This document shows positions 20,203 to 31,683 of a stretch of DNA of 64,000 nt, piece by piece. The notes beneath the pieces are model-generated. The model saw only the letters and a program-made list of their open reading frames with translations. It did no database searches and was not told the DNA's origin. Numbering within the stretch: the first letter of the stretch is position 1; every line of letters starts with the position of its first letter. The stretch comes from Golubevia sp. BC0850. Lineage: Eukaryota; Basidiomycota; Exobasidiomycetes; Golubeviales; Golubeviaceae. The stretch lies in assembly GCA_012976225.1 (NCBI GenBank), contig JAAVVG010000012.1:124001-188000 (forward strand), given 5' to 3'. The translations under genes were made by a program, and so were the position numbers.

Positions 20203-22830
20203 TTAATATTGATAGTAACCATTAGGATCAAAAGCTTGAGGATTAGAGAAGTACTGATCTTGAGTGTGAGGTGGATGAGCATAAGGGTTGTAGGCGGTTG
20301 CAGGAGGAGTTCCATAAAGAGGAGTTAGAGGATGAGGAGGGGTACCAGCAGCAGCTTCATAGGCGAATTGAGCTTGCATCTGTTGATGATACATTGATTG
20401 GTGATCATAAGGTGAAAGAGGAGCTTGAATTGAGTAGTTGTAATAATTTGGATGATTTTGATGAGAGTAAGGATTCACTTGAGATCGAGGATCATGATTT
20501 GGAACGAAAGGAGATTGCGAACGGTGATTAGAAGTGTAATAACGATTTTGAGGTCGCTCTGAAGTTGGATTTTGGGTTTGATCTGAATTTTGACTGGCTT
20601 CTCGATTCTCTGAGACTTGATCTTTTGAAGCTGGAGTTTTCCCTCCTTCTGATCCAGCGTAGCTACTTGGAGGGTTGGAGCTGCTTGAAGAACCGGGATA
20701 GAAGGAAGGAGCTTTGACAGCACTGTGAGGAATAGAACTTGGAGATCTGCTGTGACTTTGACGAGAAATTGAAGAAAGATGCTTGTTCTCTGGTTGAAAG
20801 TGTTGTTGATAGTGATGAGGTGGCTGCTGGTAAGGGTTTGTTCCATGTCCTCCATTTCCCTCGTCCATGAATCCAACTGCAACTGGACCACCTCCTCTGA
20901 GATCAAAGACTACTCCAGTTGAATCCATTGCAAATCCAGGAGGAAGAGATGCTAGTCTCTGCTGTGGCGTTGGTTGCTGAGCTCGTTGATCCGGAGTCGA
21001 AGCAGGGAAATCCGGTAGCTTTGGAGCTTCTTGAGCCTGAGAAGTAGACTGTATGCCACCGGAAACTTGATCTTCGAATTGCGATGGAAATTTCACCTTC
21101 ACTTGATTGTTCCCTGAAGCTTGAGAAGCGACCAATTGATTAGCTTCAGCTCTTGGATCCTTGTCTCCAGAGTTCCCATCTTGAGTAGACGTGACATGAC
21201 CGTTGCTCTGAGGCAAACGATTCTGAGAATGACTTGACATGCTTCTAGGTCCGAGGGGAGGAACTTGTCCATTGCCTGAAGGAGCGGTTCTAGAATTCAG
21301 ACTAGCTCTACCTCCTCTTCTGGACACTCCGCGACGATCGAGACGACCATTTGCTGCGAGAGATTCGAAAGCGTCGTGATCCCACTTTCCAGATGGAGCC
21401 TCAGAAGAGTTGTTGGTTGAAGAGATCTTGGAGGAGGAAGCTGAAGGACCGGTAGGAATTGGAGAGGAAGTTTGACTGATTGAGCTCTCGGTTCGACTAG
21501 ACGAGTTGGCTCCATTAGCATTGGCTGGGGCAGTTGATCCGGGTGTGAGATTGCTGGAAGACTGCCTGGCAGGTTGAGGGGAATGATTTGGGAATTGCTT
21601 GCCTCTAAGAGCCTTTGGTCCAGTTGGAATCCTCAATTCCTTTGGAAGAGTCTTGACGACCTTTCCTTCCAGTGCATCCTCATCTACGACGAGACTGTTG
21701 CCATTTCCATCTTCTTCATCGTCTGACCAAGACATCATCCTTCCTTTTCCTCTGGTGCTTGAATTCGAATTGGAGCCACCTCTTCCTCCGCCTCTTGAGA
21801 AGGATCCTCCTTTTCCACCTCTCGAGCCAGACATTCCACCTCTTCCATTCATTTCTAGAAGTCTAGATCCATTTCCGTTGAGAGCCCCTCTGACTGAAGG
21901 AGCAGAAGGAGGAGCACCACCTCTTCTACCAGCTCCCAATCCTCCGCTTGAAGCCACTGAAGCTCTATCAGCATGATTCCCTAAACTTCCGTTCCTAGGT
22001 GAGATCTTTGGATTGGTTCTTGAAGTTGGGAAGGTGACATTTGCGTTGGTTCTGATAGGTTGAGGTTGCTGCGCTTCCGCTTGGGGTGGAGCTTCAGAGG
22101 AAGCCAAACTTTTAGCTTTGGCCTTTGCCTCTCTTCTTCTCTGAGACTTACTTTTCTTTGATTTAGGAATCTCACTTGAATTGGAAAGATCTGTAGAGGG
22201 AGTTGAGTCTTGTTTAGGTAACTTGTTGCTAGAGGCTTGCTTATTCTCTTCCTCTTGAGCCTCTTCAGCCCAATCTTTTGATATTGAGATGTTAGCTAAA
22301 GATTCAGCTATAGTAGTTGGATCTGTAAGGTTTGAATTCTCTAAAGGATTTGGTTTTGCTTTTGAAGTTTCTGCTGGTTCTACCTTTGTCTCTGTGCTTT
22401 CATCTTCATCTGAGTCAACTTGACTTTCGTTCTCCTCCTCTGAACCATCTTCGGAATCGGATTCACTGCTTGAATCATCATCATCTTCTTCATCTTCATC
22501 TCGCTGATCTTCTTCGCTATCATCGGTCTCACTTGAATCGGACTGAGGAGCATCCAAGCTTCCTTCATCTTCAGATTCCACTCCTCCTCTTCTCCTCCTT
22601 GCTAACATGCTTGCTTTCTTTTTCTTCTTCATGCTCTTGCTCTTCTTGGTTACATTTGATTGCTTTTTGATTGTTTGCGCTTCTGGTTCTACTTTTGGTT
22701 GAGTGGCTGGTGCTTCAGCTGAGGTTTCTGGTTCCTTTGCTGCTTTTGAGTCTTCATTTTGAGGGAGTTTCGTTAAGGGTTCATTATTGACAGTAGTGGA
22801 AATGGGAGTGGAAGACGTTTCTAAACTCAT
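20203..22830 (-). CDS. Low-complexity protein, probable Btz/CASC3-type RNA-binding factor (875 aa)
   Basis: A single uninterrupted exon of 875 codons. From the N-terminus: a Lys-rich patch (KKSKSMKKKKKASMLARRRR), a long Ser/Asp/Glu tract (about residues 85-150), another basic segment (KSKSQRRREAKAKAKSLA), and a Gly/Arg-rich region with repeated GGRGG-type motifs (about 285-360). Then come LRIPTGPKALRGKQFP and GKWDHDAFESL near the middle, followed by a Gln/Pro/Ser/Tyr-rich tail ending GYYQY. The W-x-H-D-x-F core with flanking basic and Gly residues resembles the Btz (Barentsz/CASC3) segment that binds eIF4A3 in the exon junction complex. That assignment is inference from a short motif. RGG and Tyr/Gln-rich composition argue for an RNA granule protein in any case. 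ATG 22830 is the only sensible start. Confidence 0.6.
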   Translation of the reverse strand: MSLETSSTPISTTVNNEPLTKLPQNEDSKAAKEPETSAEAPATQPKVEPEAQTIKKQSNVTKKSKSMKKKKKASMLARRRRGGVESEDEGSLDAPQSDSSETDDSEEDQRDEDEEDDDDSSSESDSEDGSEEENESQVDSDEDESTETKVEPAETSKAKPNPLENSNLTDPTTIAESLANISISKDWAEEAQEEENKQASSNKLPKQDSTPSTDLSNSSEIPKSKKSKSQRRREAKAKAKSLASSEAPPQAEAQQPQPIRTNANVTFPTSRTNPKISPRNGSLGNHADRASVASSGGLGAGRRGGAPPSAPSVRGALNGNGSRLLEMNGRGGMSGSRGGKGGSFSRGGGRGGSNSNSSTRGKGRMMSWSDDEEDGNGNSLVVDEDALEGKVVKTLPKELRIPTGPKALRGKQFPNHSPQPARQSSSNLTPGSTAPANANGANSSSRTESSISQTSSPIPTGPSASSSKISSTNNSSEAPSGKWDHDAFESLAANGRLDRRGVSRRGGRASLNSRTAPSGNGQVPPLGPRSMSSHSQNRLPQSNGHVTSTQDGNSGDKDPRAEANQLVASQASGNNQVKVKFPSQFEDQVSGGIQSTSQAQEAPKLPDFPASTPDQRAQQPTPQQRLASLPPGFAMDSTGVVFDLRGGGPVAVGFMDEGNGGHGTNPYQQPPHHYQQHFQPENKHLSSISRQSHSRSPSSIPHSAVKAPSFYPGSSSSSNPPSSYAGSEGGKTPASKDQVSENREASQNSDQTQNPTSERPQNRYYTSNHRSQSPFVPNHDPRSQVNPYSHQNHPNYYNYSIQAPLSPYDHQSMYHQQMQAQFAYEAAAGTPPHPLTPLYGTPPATAYNPYAHPPHTQDQYFSNPQAFDPNGYYQY

Positions 22831-23342
22831 TCGAGAATCGAAAAGTTTTTGGGTTTAAAAGAGTGAAAGAGTGTACAGGAGGAGAAAGAAATTTGAGGTA
22901 GAAAGACCCTCTATCAAAAACCACGTCACGTAGATCGCATTCCAATCTCTATTCGAAAACTTCGAGATGAATCCTCAAAGAAAGGATGGTTCAAATCCTC
23001 TCTATCCATGGGAACGCTCTTGCTGAGACACCAGCTTCTTGGACGTAACCAAAGAAAGAGGAGACCAATTCAAGTCAACCTGAGATTCGGCCTGGTAAAG
23101 AGTTGGAGGAAAGAAGGGACGACGAAAAAGTAGATTTCGGAACTCAACAAATATAATAAGGTGAGTGTGCTGGAGGAGAGGTGAGGAGAAGGGAGAGAGC
23201 GAGACAGCCAGGGAACAGAAGAGAGCAGAGAGATGGAGAACATGACAAAGTGCTCCCATTCATTTCGACTCGGCAGAGTGACAGAAGATGCAAGCTAATT
23301 TAAAGACTTCACGCATTGGAAGCTCTGATGATCTGGGCTGGG
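22831..23342. other. Intergenic region upstream of the Btz-like gene
   Basis: Promoter side of the minus-strand gene ending at 22830. No coding region supported. Confidence 0.5.
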
Positions 23343-23452
23343 GGCCAGCACGGTCATCGACTCGCCTTGAAGCCAATGGCAAATGCTGGGTAGCTGTGGC
23401 CAGCACGGTCATCGACTCGCCTTGAAGCCAATGGCAAATGCTGGGTAGCTGT
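23343..23452 (+). repeat. Perfect 55-bp tandem duplication
   Basis: The 55-base unit beginning GGCCAGCACGGTCATCGACT occurs twice without a mismatch at 23343-23397 and 23398-23452. No gene overlaps it. Complete identity indicates a recent event. Confidence 0.97.
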
Positions 23453-23710
23453 GAGACCTATTCTTCTCCGAACAGTACCTGATGGCTATTCAAGTCCTCT
23501 AACACTCAAAGTAGTACGAATCGGTATCAGGTAGGATGAAGAGAGAGAGGTAGACTTTGTGCAAGAGTCAGCTCTTTGCCTGGCACACACTCAAGTCTTT
23601 GAAGTTGCTTTCCCTTTCTTTCTCTCTTCAAGTTGGGTTGCGTGAATGGGAATTAATAGTGAATCCAAAAGTTCATCTTGCTCACAAAGGAAATCCTCTT
23701 CTCCCTTTCT

Positions 23711-24236
23711 CTCGAACCTCGATAGGACCTTCCACCTCAATTTGATTTACCATCGGAAGTCTTGATCGGCATCTTCCAAAGGTTTACCTGTCAAGAAAGA
23801 GTTCTTCTCAGAATCTTATCCAAACAATGGTCAGAGTTGGTCGATCTCAAAGTCTATGGCGTAACTTGCTTATCCTCGAAGAAGAAGTGGGACGGTCAAG
23901 AAATCGTATTCAGTCCAAAGGTTCTTCGTGACTTCATCAGAAAAAGCAACCTTACTTTGGAAGAAGTATTAATCAAGACCGATGCATGACATCTACAATG
24001 CTCAATTGATGATTCAGTTCAAGTTTTCTGATATCAAGGAAGACCCTGAAAGTGTTAGATTTAGTTGTCGGGGCGCATTTACTCCAGATGGGAAGAACAG
24101 CTGCATCCGAAACGAAGAGCCTTTTCTCCAAAGCACTTGTCCGATTTTTTTGGCTGACTTTCCTATTCTTCGAACTACTAACCAGCCACAAGTTCTAAAC
24201 TCCGACAGTTCCGCTCCCATCGAACCCTCTCACTGA
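23711..24236 (+). pseudogene. F-box gene relic
   Basis: A frame from about 23730 to 23989 encodes an F-box-like segment (FDLPSEVLIGIFQRF, LLRILSKQWSELVDLK) and ends at TGA 23987-23989. It resembles the beginning of the F-box gene at 58980 (FDLPPEILLPTLEKL, VRRVCKKWLELVEDIK). No ATG leads this frame: a stop occurs just upstream, while an adjacent frame carries possible N-terminal sequence. Further coding-like sequence continues in another frame to 24236 (FKFSDIKEDPESVRF, CRGAFTPDGKNSCIR). The pattern is of a truncated copy with at least two frame breaks. Function presumed lost. Confidence 0.5.
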
Positions 24237-24694
24237 CGAACTTCTCTGAATCGTCTCTCTTAAGGTTTATGAGTTTTATCGCACCTGCTAGATTTGTCTG
24301 AGGGAAGTCCTGTCAGATTTCCAGAGATCTCCAAGAGGCTCAAACAAGAGGTATAACAAAACTCAAGAAGATTCAAGATAGGTCGATTTTGGAGCTTCAG
24401 TCAGATCTCAAATCGATCGACTTCAAGCTTAGCTCCGTCCTCGCTTTTCTTTTTGCACTTCTTTCATAATCAAATTCGTCTAGTAGCTAGCGTCCTCGTG
24501 AAGACCAAGATCTCTGATGATGCCTCGCGAGAATGAGGCAGAAAGCGACCCCCCCCCCCAAAAGCGTGAAAAGCATTTGTCAAAAATTAGATTGTTTTCT
24601 AGTATAGTAAAGCTTCGAAAGAACAATATTGAGAAGGAGATGACCTGAGACTTTGAGCCATTCTCCGAATTAACCTTCACCCCCACTTAATTTA
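24237..24694. other. Intergenic, 3' side of the carboxylase gene
   Basis: Contains a run of ten C at 24550-24559 and short frames without motifs. Possibly the decayed remainder of the F-box relic to the left. Confidence 0.35.
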
Positions 24695-27600
24695 CTATTC
24701 ATCTTCGGCATCCTCAAAGACGACTAACTCAGTACCTTCAGCAACCATTTCTCCAGGAGAAGCGGCTGCCAGGCGAGAGACCACTCCAGCCTTTGGAGCT
24801 CTTAGAACATGTTCAGTCTGCGAATGTGAAGACGACAGAAAAAGAATCCGGAAGTCAGTCAAACGTACTCTTTGAGCAAAGGATTTCCACCACCTCCTAA
24901 GACACCTCTGATACTCACCTTCATAGCTTCCAAAACCACCAAAACCTGACCTTCCTCCACTGGTTCACCAACTTTAACTCTAACTTCCACCACTTTACTT
25001 GGCATAGGAGCTTTAACACTACCTTTACTTTCCACTTTCTTTCCCATAACTTCTTTCAACCATTCGGGTTCCAAAACCAACAATTCAGTTTGATTTGGAA
25101 AGAAAGTTTCATCTTCCATTCTAGAATTAACAGAATCATCAAAGAGATCTAATTTTTCAGTGAAAAGTGGAATTGAAGATTTAGAAGTTGAAGAAAGAAG
25201 TGAAGGTAAACGTGAAATGATTGTGGTTTGAGTTTTCGAAGTTGGATAACCTTCTTCAGAATTAGAAATTGGTAGACCTAAAGTTTGGATTTGAGTTTCA
25301 GATTTCGTTTTGAAGAGTAGATCGGTTGAGATGTTTGAGTAGGACTTGGCTTCTGATGAATACAGATCTTTTAAAGGAATTTCTGAATCTGAAGTTTGAG
25401 GGAATGTGAATTTCTTGATCGAAATATCGAGCTTTGGTTTGAAGTTATCTTCAGAAGTTGTCGACCTAGATTGAGAGATTGAGACTTCAGAAATGGTGTC
25501 CATGATTTCAGCAGCTCCACCATCGACGGAAGGTGAGTTCTTCCCTTTATGTAAGAGTGAAATCTTGTGAGTTGGAGTATTTGTAGCTGAGATTCTAAAA
25601 GAAGGCAAACTTGACCAAGAAGAACTTGAAGTGACAACAGGAGTTGAGCTAGTACTTGTGGTAATTTGATTCGCGTTTCTAAGATAAGAGAAAAGAGCTG
25701 CTTGAATTAGAGTCTCGTCACTAGGAATAGGTAAAAGCGGTTGAAGCTCATGACCATATTTCTGAATAAACCCAGTTTCAACTTCACCATTAACGAAAGC
25801 TGGATGTCTAATCAAATTACTCAGAAATTCGATATTAGTGTTGGTACCCACTATTCTATATTCACTTAAAGCTTTTCTTAAAACTCTTAAAGCTTCATTT
25901 CTATCTCTACCTTTGACGATTAATTTCGAAATCATAGAATCATAATTAACAGAAACGTCGTCTCCTTCACCAAACCCAGTATCAATCCTAACATTTTCAC
26001 TTAAGACCGGTAAGGAAACGTGAGTCAAATGACCAACATCTGGTAAAAACCCATTTCTAGGATTTTCAGCATAGATCCTAGCTTCAAAAGACCATCCTTG
26101 CATTGGTAAATTGTTTTGATTCAAAGGTAATTCATTTCCAGAAGCTACTAAAAGTTGCCATTCGACTAAATCTTGACCTGAGATCATTTCAGAAACTGGA
26201 TGTTCAACTTGTAATCTAGTGTTCATTTCCATAAAGAAGAATTCATTGGTTTTGCTATCAAGAATGAACTCGACCGTTCCAGCTCCTAGATATCCGACAG
26301 CTTTAGCTGCTGCTACTGCCTTTTCTCCTAGATCTTTACGTAAAGCTGGAGATAATCCTGGAGCTGGTGCTTCTTCTATAATCTTTTGATGTCGTCTTTG
26401 AACTGAACAATCTCTTTCCCAAACATAAACGCAATTCCCATGAGAATCTGCAAAGATTTGAACTTCGACATGACGTGGGTCAATTAAGTAACGTTCAATA
26501 AGAACATTAGTATCACCAAACGCCTGTTGAACATCAAAGAGAGAAAGTCAATCAGTCGACCGGTCATTCTTCAAAGCTTCAATTCTTTACTAACCTTCTG
26601 AGCCTCTCTTCTAGCACTCTCCAACTGTTGTTCAAATTCTTCCTCTCTTTCTACAATTCTCATTCCTTTCCCTCCTCCGCCTTTGATAGCTTTGATCAAT
26701 AATGGATAACCAACTTCCTTAGCTTTCTCTTTCAAACCTTCGTAAGATTGTTCAGAACCATGATATCCTGGAACACATGGAACTCCAGCTTCAATCATGA
26801 TCTCCTTTGAACGTGATTTAGATCCCATGGAATCGATTGCTGAAGCTGGTGGTCCTATGAAAGTTAGATTAGATGAGGCTAGAAGGGATGAAAAGGTAGA
26901 GTTTTCGGAGAGGAATCCGTAACCTGGGTGGACCATCTGGGTTGATAAGAGGTGGTTGAGAATGAGTGGAGGGTCTCCCTTAGATGACAAGCAACCTTAT
27001 TTGATACTGAAAAGATTAGCGCCGAATAAAGAGAAAGAGGACTAGAAAAAGAAAGCAGAACTCACTTGGGCACCAGACCTCTTGGCTACCTCTACGATCC
27101 TGTCCATTCTGAGATAGGAGTCAGACGAAGCTGCAGGTCCAATACAATAAGCTTCATCTGCCTATCCGATGTTAAAAACAAGAAGAAGAAGAGAAAGAGG
27201 GGAGGGTCAGTTACTGAAGGTGCACACGGCTCTCTCGGAAGGCATGACCGGATTCCAACTCATTTCACTCTTCTCTCTCCATCGCTGGCCTCTAGGAAGT
27301 TTTGATGGCAATTCTTTCGACTCGTTTCCAATCTATAAACACAACAATGGCTCCCATGGGGCTAGGGATAGGGCAGGCACTGCCAGCGAGCTCCTTTTGT
27401 GTTACTTTACTCACCTCTTTGACATGCATAGCATTCTTATCAGCTTCACTATAGACAGCTACAGTTTTGATACCCAATTTCCTACAAGTTCTAGAAATTC
27501 TACATGCGATTTCACCACGATTTGCGATTAAGATCTTGGTTGGAAGTGGGTGTTGAAGCGGGAGTAGAGAAGTTGGAATTGGATTGATGGATGAGATTGA

Positions 27601-27819
27601 AGATGATTGATCCACAACAGTTGAATAACGTCGAGCTGAAGGATTGAAAGTTGTTGAAGTAGTTGATTTTGATGAAATGAAATTTCTTGAGAAATTGACT
27701 CGAGTTGAACTGGGAAGAATTGAGGACAATCTAGAAGGAGAACTGATACAGCTGATACTGCTGCTGCTGCTGCTGCTCCTCAAGCTCGTCGCTCTTAATC
27801 CGAGTCTGCTTGAATACAT
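24695..27819 (-). CDS. Biotin-dependent carboxylase alpha subunit, 3-methylcrotonyl-CoA carboxylase type, mitochondrial (856 aa)
   Basis: Five exons: 27415-27819, 27066-27161, 26595-26936, 24919-26523 and 24695-24817. The enzyme carboxylates its own biotin and passes CO2 to an acyl-CoA, for this type methylcrotonyl-CoA in leucine breakdown. The N-terminal ~90 residues are Ser/Arg-rich without acids, a mitochondrial presequence. The biotin carboxylase domain starts at [14 protein letters not shown]. It shows [13 protein letters not shown], the ATP-grasp glycine loop [26 protein letters not shown] and [17 protein letters not shown] Ser/Thr-rich linker of about 230 residues follows. The biotinyl domain holds the EAMK biotin lysine as the last codon of exon 4; exon 5 continues [14 protein letters not shown]. 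The substrate call rests on the [20 protein letters not shown] region and the overall size. Propionyl-CoA carboxylase is the alternative. No beta-subunit gene is in the window. Confidence 0.88.
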
Positions 27820-28660
27820 CTTGACAAAAAAAAAGGAAGGGAAGGGATGAAAAAAGGAGAGGAAGTTTTTGAGAAGAAAAGATTGGCAAGAAGAGACTTA
27901 AGAAGTGGGGAGCGTAGACCTAGACCTTCGGCGAAGTAGCCGATTGAGCTTATGCCTCATGACCTCTTGCTCGAACTTTTGGTGAACGATGCTTGGTAAA
28001 CATTCGAAACTCCTTCTGTAAGAGTAAATGCTTAATGAAGGGAGGAAGGAGGAACAAGGAGCGAGGAGCTCTGGGTGAGAGAATAAGTCTATCTCTTTCC
28101 CCTCTCTCTCTTGTCTTTGAGCTTCTGTCTCTACCTCCGGCTCCAACCTCTTGAGAAGCTGGACTAGCGCTTTGAATGTAGATGTTTGGAAGTGGGGACT
28201 CGGTTTTGGGTTTCCCAGTCCGCTTGAACCTCGAGCAAGTCACACAGAGCCAAAGCGAGTCCTAATCAATTCTGTTCTTTTCATTGCTCTCTATCACGGA
28301 TTGGATTGTCAACATGAGACTTTGCCATATTCCTTGTTCAACAAAGATAAAGGAGTAATAACCAAAACCGAGAAAAGGGGGAAACGGGAGTGGCAAAAAC
28401 CAGGGGGCGAAGGAGCAACACCACCGCCTCACAAAGATGAGACTTAGCCATCATTTGAAGTTGCTTTCTTGAAACACTTGACCTGGACCTACTATCTTGA
28501 AGTGTTTTCCAGAGAGAGAATCTTCAGAATTTAGAAACACTCTATCTGAACCCATCTCGTTTCTCTCTGCTCCCGACTCCATCCCTTTCCGTTGACAAGT
28601 CCTTATTTGGCTTGCATCTGGAGCCCACATCCCGCCAGTCTCAAAGTAAGAAAATTTTGG
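27820..28660. other. Intergenic, promoter side of the carboxylase gene
   Basis: A minus-strand frame at 27950-28243 is open, but no splice or protein motif supports it. No gene called. Confidence 0.4.
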
Positions 28661-28990
28661 CTACAGTCTGTCAAGGAAATTGAAATTTAGAGAAAGAACT
28701 CTGAAGGAGAAACGGCTTAAAGGGATGGAAAGTGGACGTGTAGAAGGTGCTGTTCTCGAAGATTGTAGGTCTGAAAGAGCGGAGTCCGAACTTGACTGAC
28801 TTTTTCTGTCAATCCAGAAGGTTTGGTTGCTGGTTTGGGAAAGTTTAGTAGAAAGAACAAGAATGAGGAACAGAGTAATGAGTCGGAACCTCATTGGTTG
28901 AACGAAGGGGAAGGAAGTAAATCGATGGAAATGGTCGCTGCAAGATAGGTCCTCGACTACTTTGGAATCGTCAAGCTCCACCAGATTCAA
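28661..28990 (-). pseudogene. Fragment of an F-box/LRR-like or small ORF sharing the window-start repeat
   Basis: The frame contains DSKVVEDLSCSDHFHRF and then MRFRLITLFLILVLSTKL, which could be read as a signal peptide. It matches the inverted copy at 1-116 and then diverges completely. An acceptor-like CACAG is upstream at about 29015. Neither copy extends into a recognisable domain. I read it as a broken duplicate; a small secreted protein with a signal peptide is the alternative. Confidence 0.3.
28853..28968 (-). repeat. Inverted repeat copy B (partner at 1-116)
   Basis: Reverse complement of the first 116 bases of the window, gap-free with about eight substitutions. The spacing between copies is 28.7 kb. 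Confidence 0.75.
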
Positions 28991-29817
28991 GACTTCAACA
29001 TCTCACAAAGGCGATCTGTGAAACACAATCCAACATCCAACTTCCAGGTCGCTGTCGACAACAAACCAAAAATCAAGTCTACTTTCCTCGACTAGACCTG
29101 TCTTCTCCAATCACCCGCAACATCTCGAGTCACTCATTCCACGGGATCTTGAACTTTTTCTGTCATTTTCCAAACCTTCCACCCACTCAGAAATCGACGC
29201 TCAGTAGAGCGAGCTCAAATCTTCGACTTCGCTCCGCCTGCTCCTATCTCTCCAGATCTTTTTCGCTCTCCTCTCTTTGTGTTCGTTCCTCAATGTTTGT
29301 TCACAATCCCTCTCCCTGGTATAAATCCGTCCCTTCCCTCCTCAGTTCTCCCAAATAGATCCCGCCTTGTTTTTGTGAAACGCAGTCTGCAACAAATTAA
29401 ATCGAACTCAACCATCAAACTCTTGGAGCGTGTGAGCAAAGCTGATACATTCCTTGCGGGACCTATACAACTTTGAAGCGTTTTGTTGCTTGATTATCGT
29501 GATATCGGTCCAAAAAGGTTGAGGCAAAACCCAAGGCTGATTTCAAGCACGCAAAATTTCGGTTCACTTTCGCTCTCGCCAGGTAGTTCGAGTTTTGGAT
29601 CGAGAGTGGTTTTACAGGAAAATTCATGACTACAATTTTCAGAGAGCCTCTAGAAGCCCAAACTTGAGCTCTTCTCCTTCTCCCCCAATCGCCCCGCCCT
29701 TCTGAGCTCTCATGATTCCATCCCTTTGCCCTTCCCAGGATTCACGGATTCAATTCCCTATCTTTCGAGTCAGCAACAAAAATGCATCTTTCCGTTGATC
29801 CTGGTCCCGAAGGTGCA
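28991..29817. other. Intergenic, no gene recognised
   Basis: Short frames only. The right end borders the duplicated F-box block. Confidence 0.45.
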
Positions 29818-31683
29818 TCACTGAGGAAAAGGACAGATCCACTCAAGAGCCGACAGGCAGTTCTCTCCTTTTGATTCATCTCCAACTGAAAGAGAAGGAG
29901 AGGATGATTCGAGGTCAGTTAGGATCCTACTCTTTTGCACTCAAAAAGGAGGATCTTATTTCTACTCACTTGTCTTGCCTAGTTCCAAGATCCTCAGCCT
30001 CACCTTCCCACTTTTGATCATCTCGCTCCCTTCCAAGACTTCCCTTGCCTCTTTCCAAAGTCTGAGTGAGCGAGGAGAGTCTGCCTGGAAGCCTTGAGCA
30101 TTGATTGGTTTAGATGGAACCATCATTTCCTTGAGATCTAGAAGACCTTTGCTCGAGAGAATGATAGATAACAAGGTCTCTTCTGTGAAGTCTTGGTCCC
30201 GAGGATTGGATTCGTCAGAACCTTCAAGACGGAAGCAATCAGCTCCTCTCTCCTCATCGTTCTCAGTGAAAGGCCGTCCAAACTCAATATCTTCAATGCT
30301 TTGAATTTCGAGAAATGCAGCCTGCTTGACTCTGAGCCATCAATGTTGAGAAGTCGAAGATGCTTGATTGAAGAGTAAGATTCAGCGAGATTTGACAGAA
30401 AGTCCATTGAGACTATTGTTAATGAAACTGCTCCAGAGATCGTAGTTGCATTTCCTCCTAGCACCTCCATCGAATCGAGAGACCGAGTAACCAGAAAGAA
30501 GTGATAAATTGCTGCTGTCTCCAAGTTTTCTCCACCAAGCTACTCTCTTCACCTCTCCATCTTTTCCATCCTCTACTGTTGATAAAACCATCATCCCAGA
30601 TAATCAGAGGTCTGAGAGCTAGCTGCTTGACGTTTGATAGACATTTGAAGATTTCCGAGTATTCTAAAAGATAAGTGAATGACACGTAGTTCAAAATGAA
30701 GGCTACTGAAGCCTAACTCAAGTTCGAGCAAAATGCTATTTCCATTCAGATCGTGTGGGAAAAATTAAGGGCAGGGGAAAGATGGGTGGTTCGTTTGAGG
30801 CGCGAGCTAGGGCAAGTGGCCAAGTGGAGAGACAAGGGACCTTTTAACTCACCTGAAATCCAAATCACGTCCTGTGCTGTCGTTTTCCCTTTGAGATCTG
30901 TACCAGAAGTCCAAAAGAGCCTCTTCAGGGGTTGAGCTAGGAAAGGGAGAGGGAGGCTCCTTCCTTGACTAATAGCCACCAACGGGAACGAGTAGATTCC
31001 ACCTGATAGGACTAGAGTCTGGAGGTTCTGACACTTGCTCAAGATAATTCCCAAGGCTTTAATCCAGCTTCAGTATGAGTAAGCTGTCGTCGAGCCGTAG
31101 AGCAAAGAGCTTTCCACAGTTTGATGAAAGACGCCTTCTGATCTTCGGTAGGTTCGACTGTGTAGGCCTGCACCACAAGCTGCTAAATCCGACTACCAAG
31201 TTCTGGATCTCTTTGAAGTAGAGAGTTGATAGAATCCATGTTGAGCACGTTGAAGGTAACGTTCTGGAGTAAGAAAGGATACCAACCGGAGTAGGCTGAT
31301 CTCGAAGTCGAGGCAACAGAGAGAAGGTTAGACTCTCTGAATCTGTCGACAAAAGAGTCAAAAAGATGGTCAAATTTTAGAGGAACCAGATCTTCGGGTA
31401 GAGCATTGAAAGATTCTGGCTCTTCACTCGAGCCTGTGATGGTCAGATGATGATCCATGATCCAAAGGCTGAGACGGGGAGAGGTGGGAAGAGGCAAAGA
31501 ATCAGACCTAGGCCTTCGCCTAGTAGTCAGCTTGAAAGGTACTCTAGACGAAGTATCTCGAGATGAGCTGAATCTTCCGTTTAAGTTGAGAAGGCAGAAG
31601 ATGTGATGTTTAGGAAGGAAGAAGATTTCAAAAGGCAGAAACGCGCCCATCGCAGACCCCTTCTTCAATCATTCGCTCAACCT
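29812..31683. repeat. Segmental duplication, copy B (partner 7243-9331)
   Basis: Collinear and same-strand match to 7243-9331, covering the whole F-box gene plus upstream sequence. Copy A is longer, mainly through an intron-like segment at about 8830-8900 and the 25-bp duplication. Confidence 0.75.
29818..31458 (-). pseudogene. F-box/LRR-like gene, decayed copy B
   Basis: Starts at ATG 31458. The F-box-like N-terminus is better preserved than in copy A (LPEDLVPLKFDHLFDSFVDR, ASTSRSAYSGWYPFLLQNV). It then hits an in-frame TAG where copy A has CAG (the codon before QLV, near 31185). Downstream exons keep leucine-rich sequence (LQTLVLSGGIYSFPLVAISQ, LKHLRLLNIDG, LKALKILSL-like FKALKILSLDGL) up to a donor at about 29970. 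The last exon starts near 29895 and is shifted by one base relative to copy A, giving an early stop at 29818. Lesions differ from those in copy A, so the two copies decayed independently after duplication. Confidence 0.6.

Noticed and set aside
20271-22670. Several antisense frames under the Btz-like gene
   Set aside because: They mirror the low-complexity codons (Ser, Asp, Gly, Gln runs) of the 875-codon gene and are shadows.
24550-24559. Run of ten C
   Set aside because: Simple homopolymer in intergenic DNA; no further structure seen.
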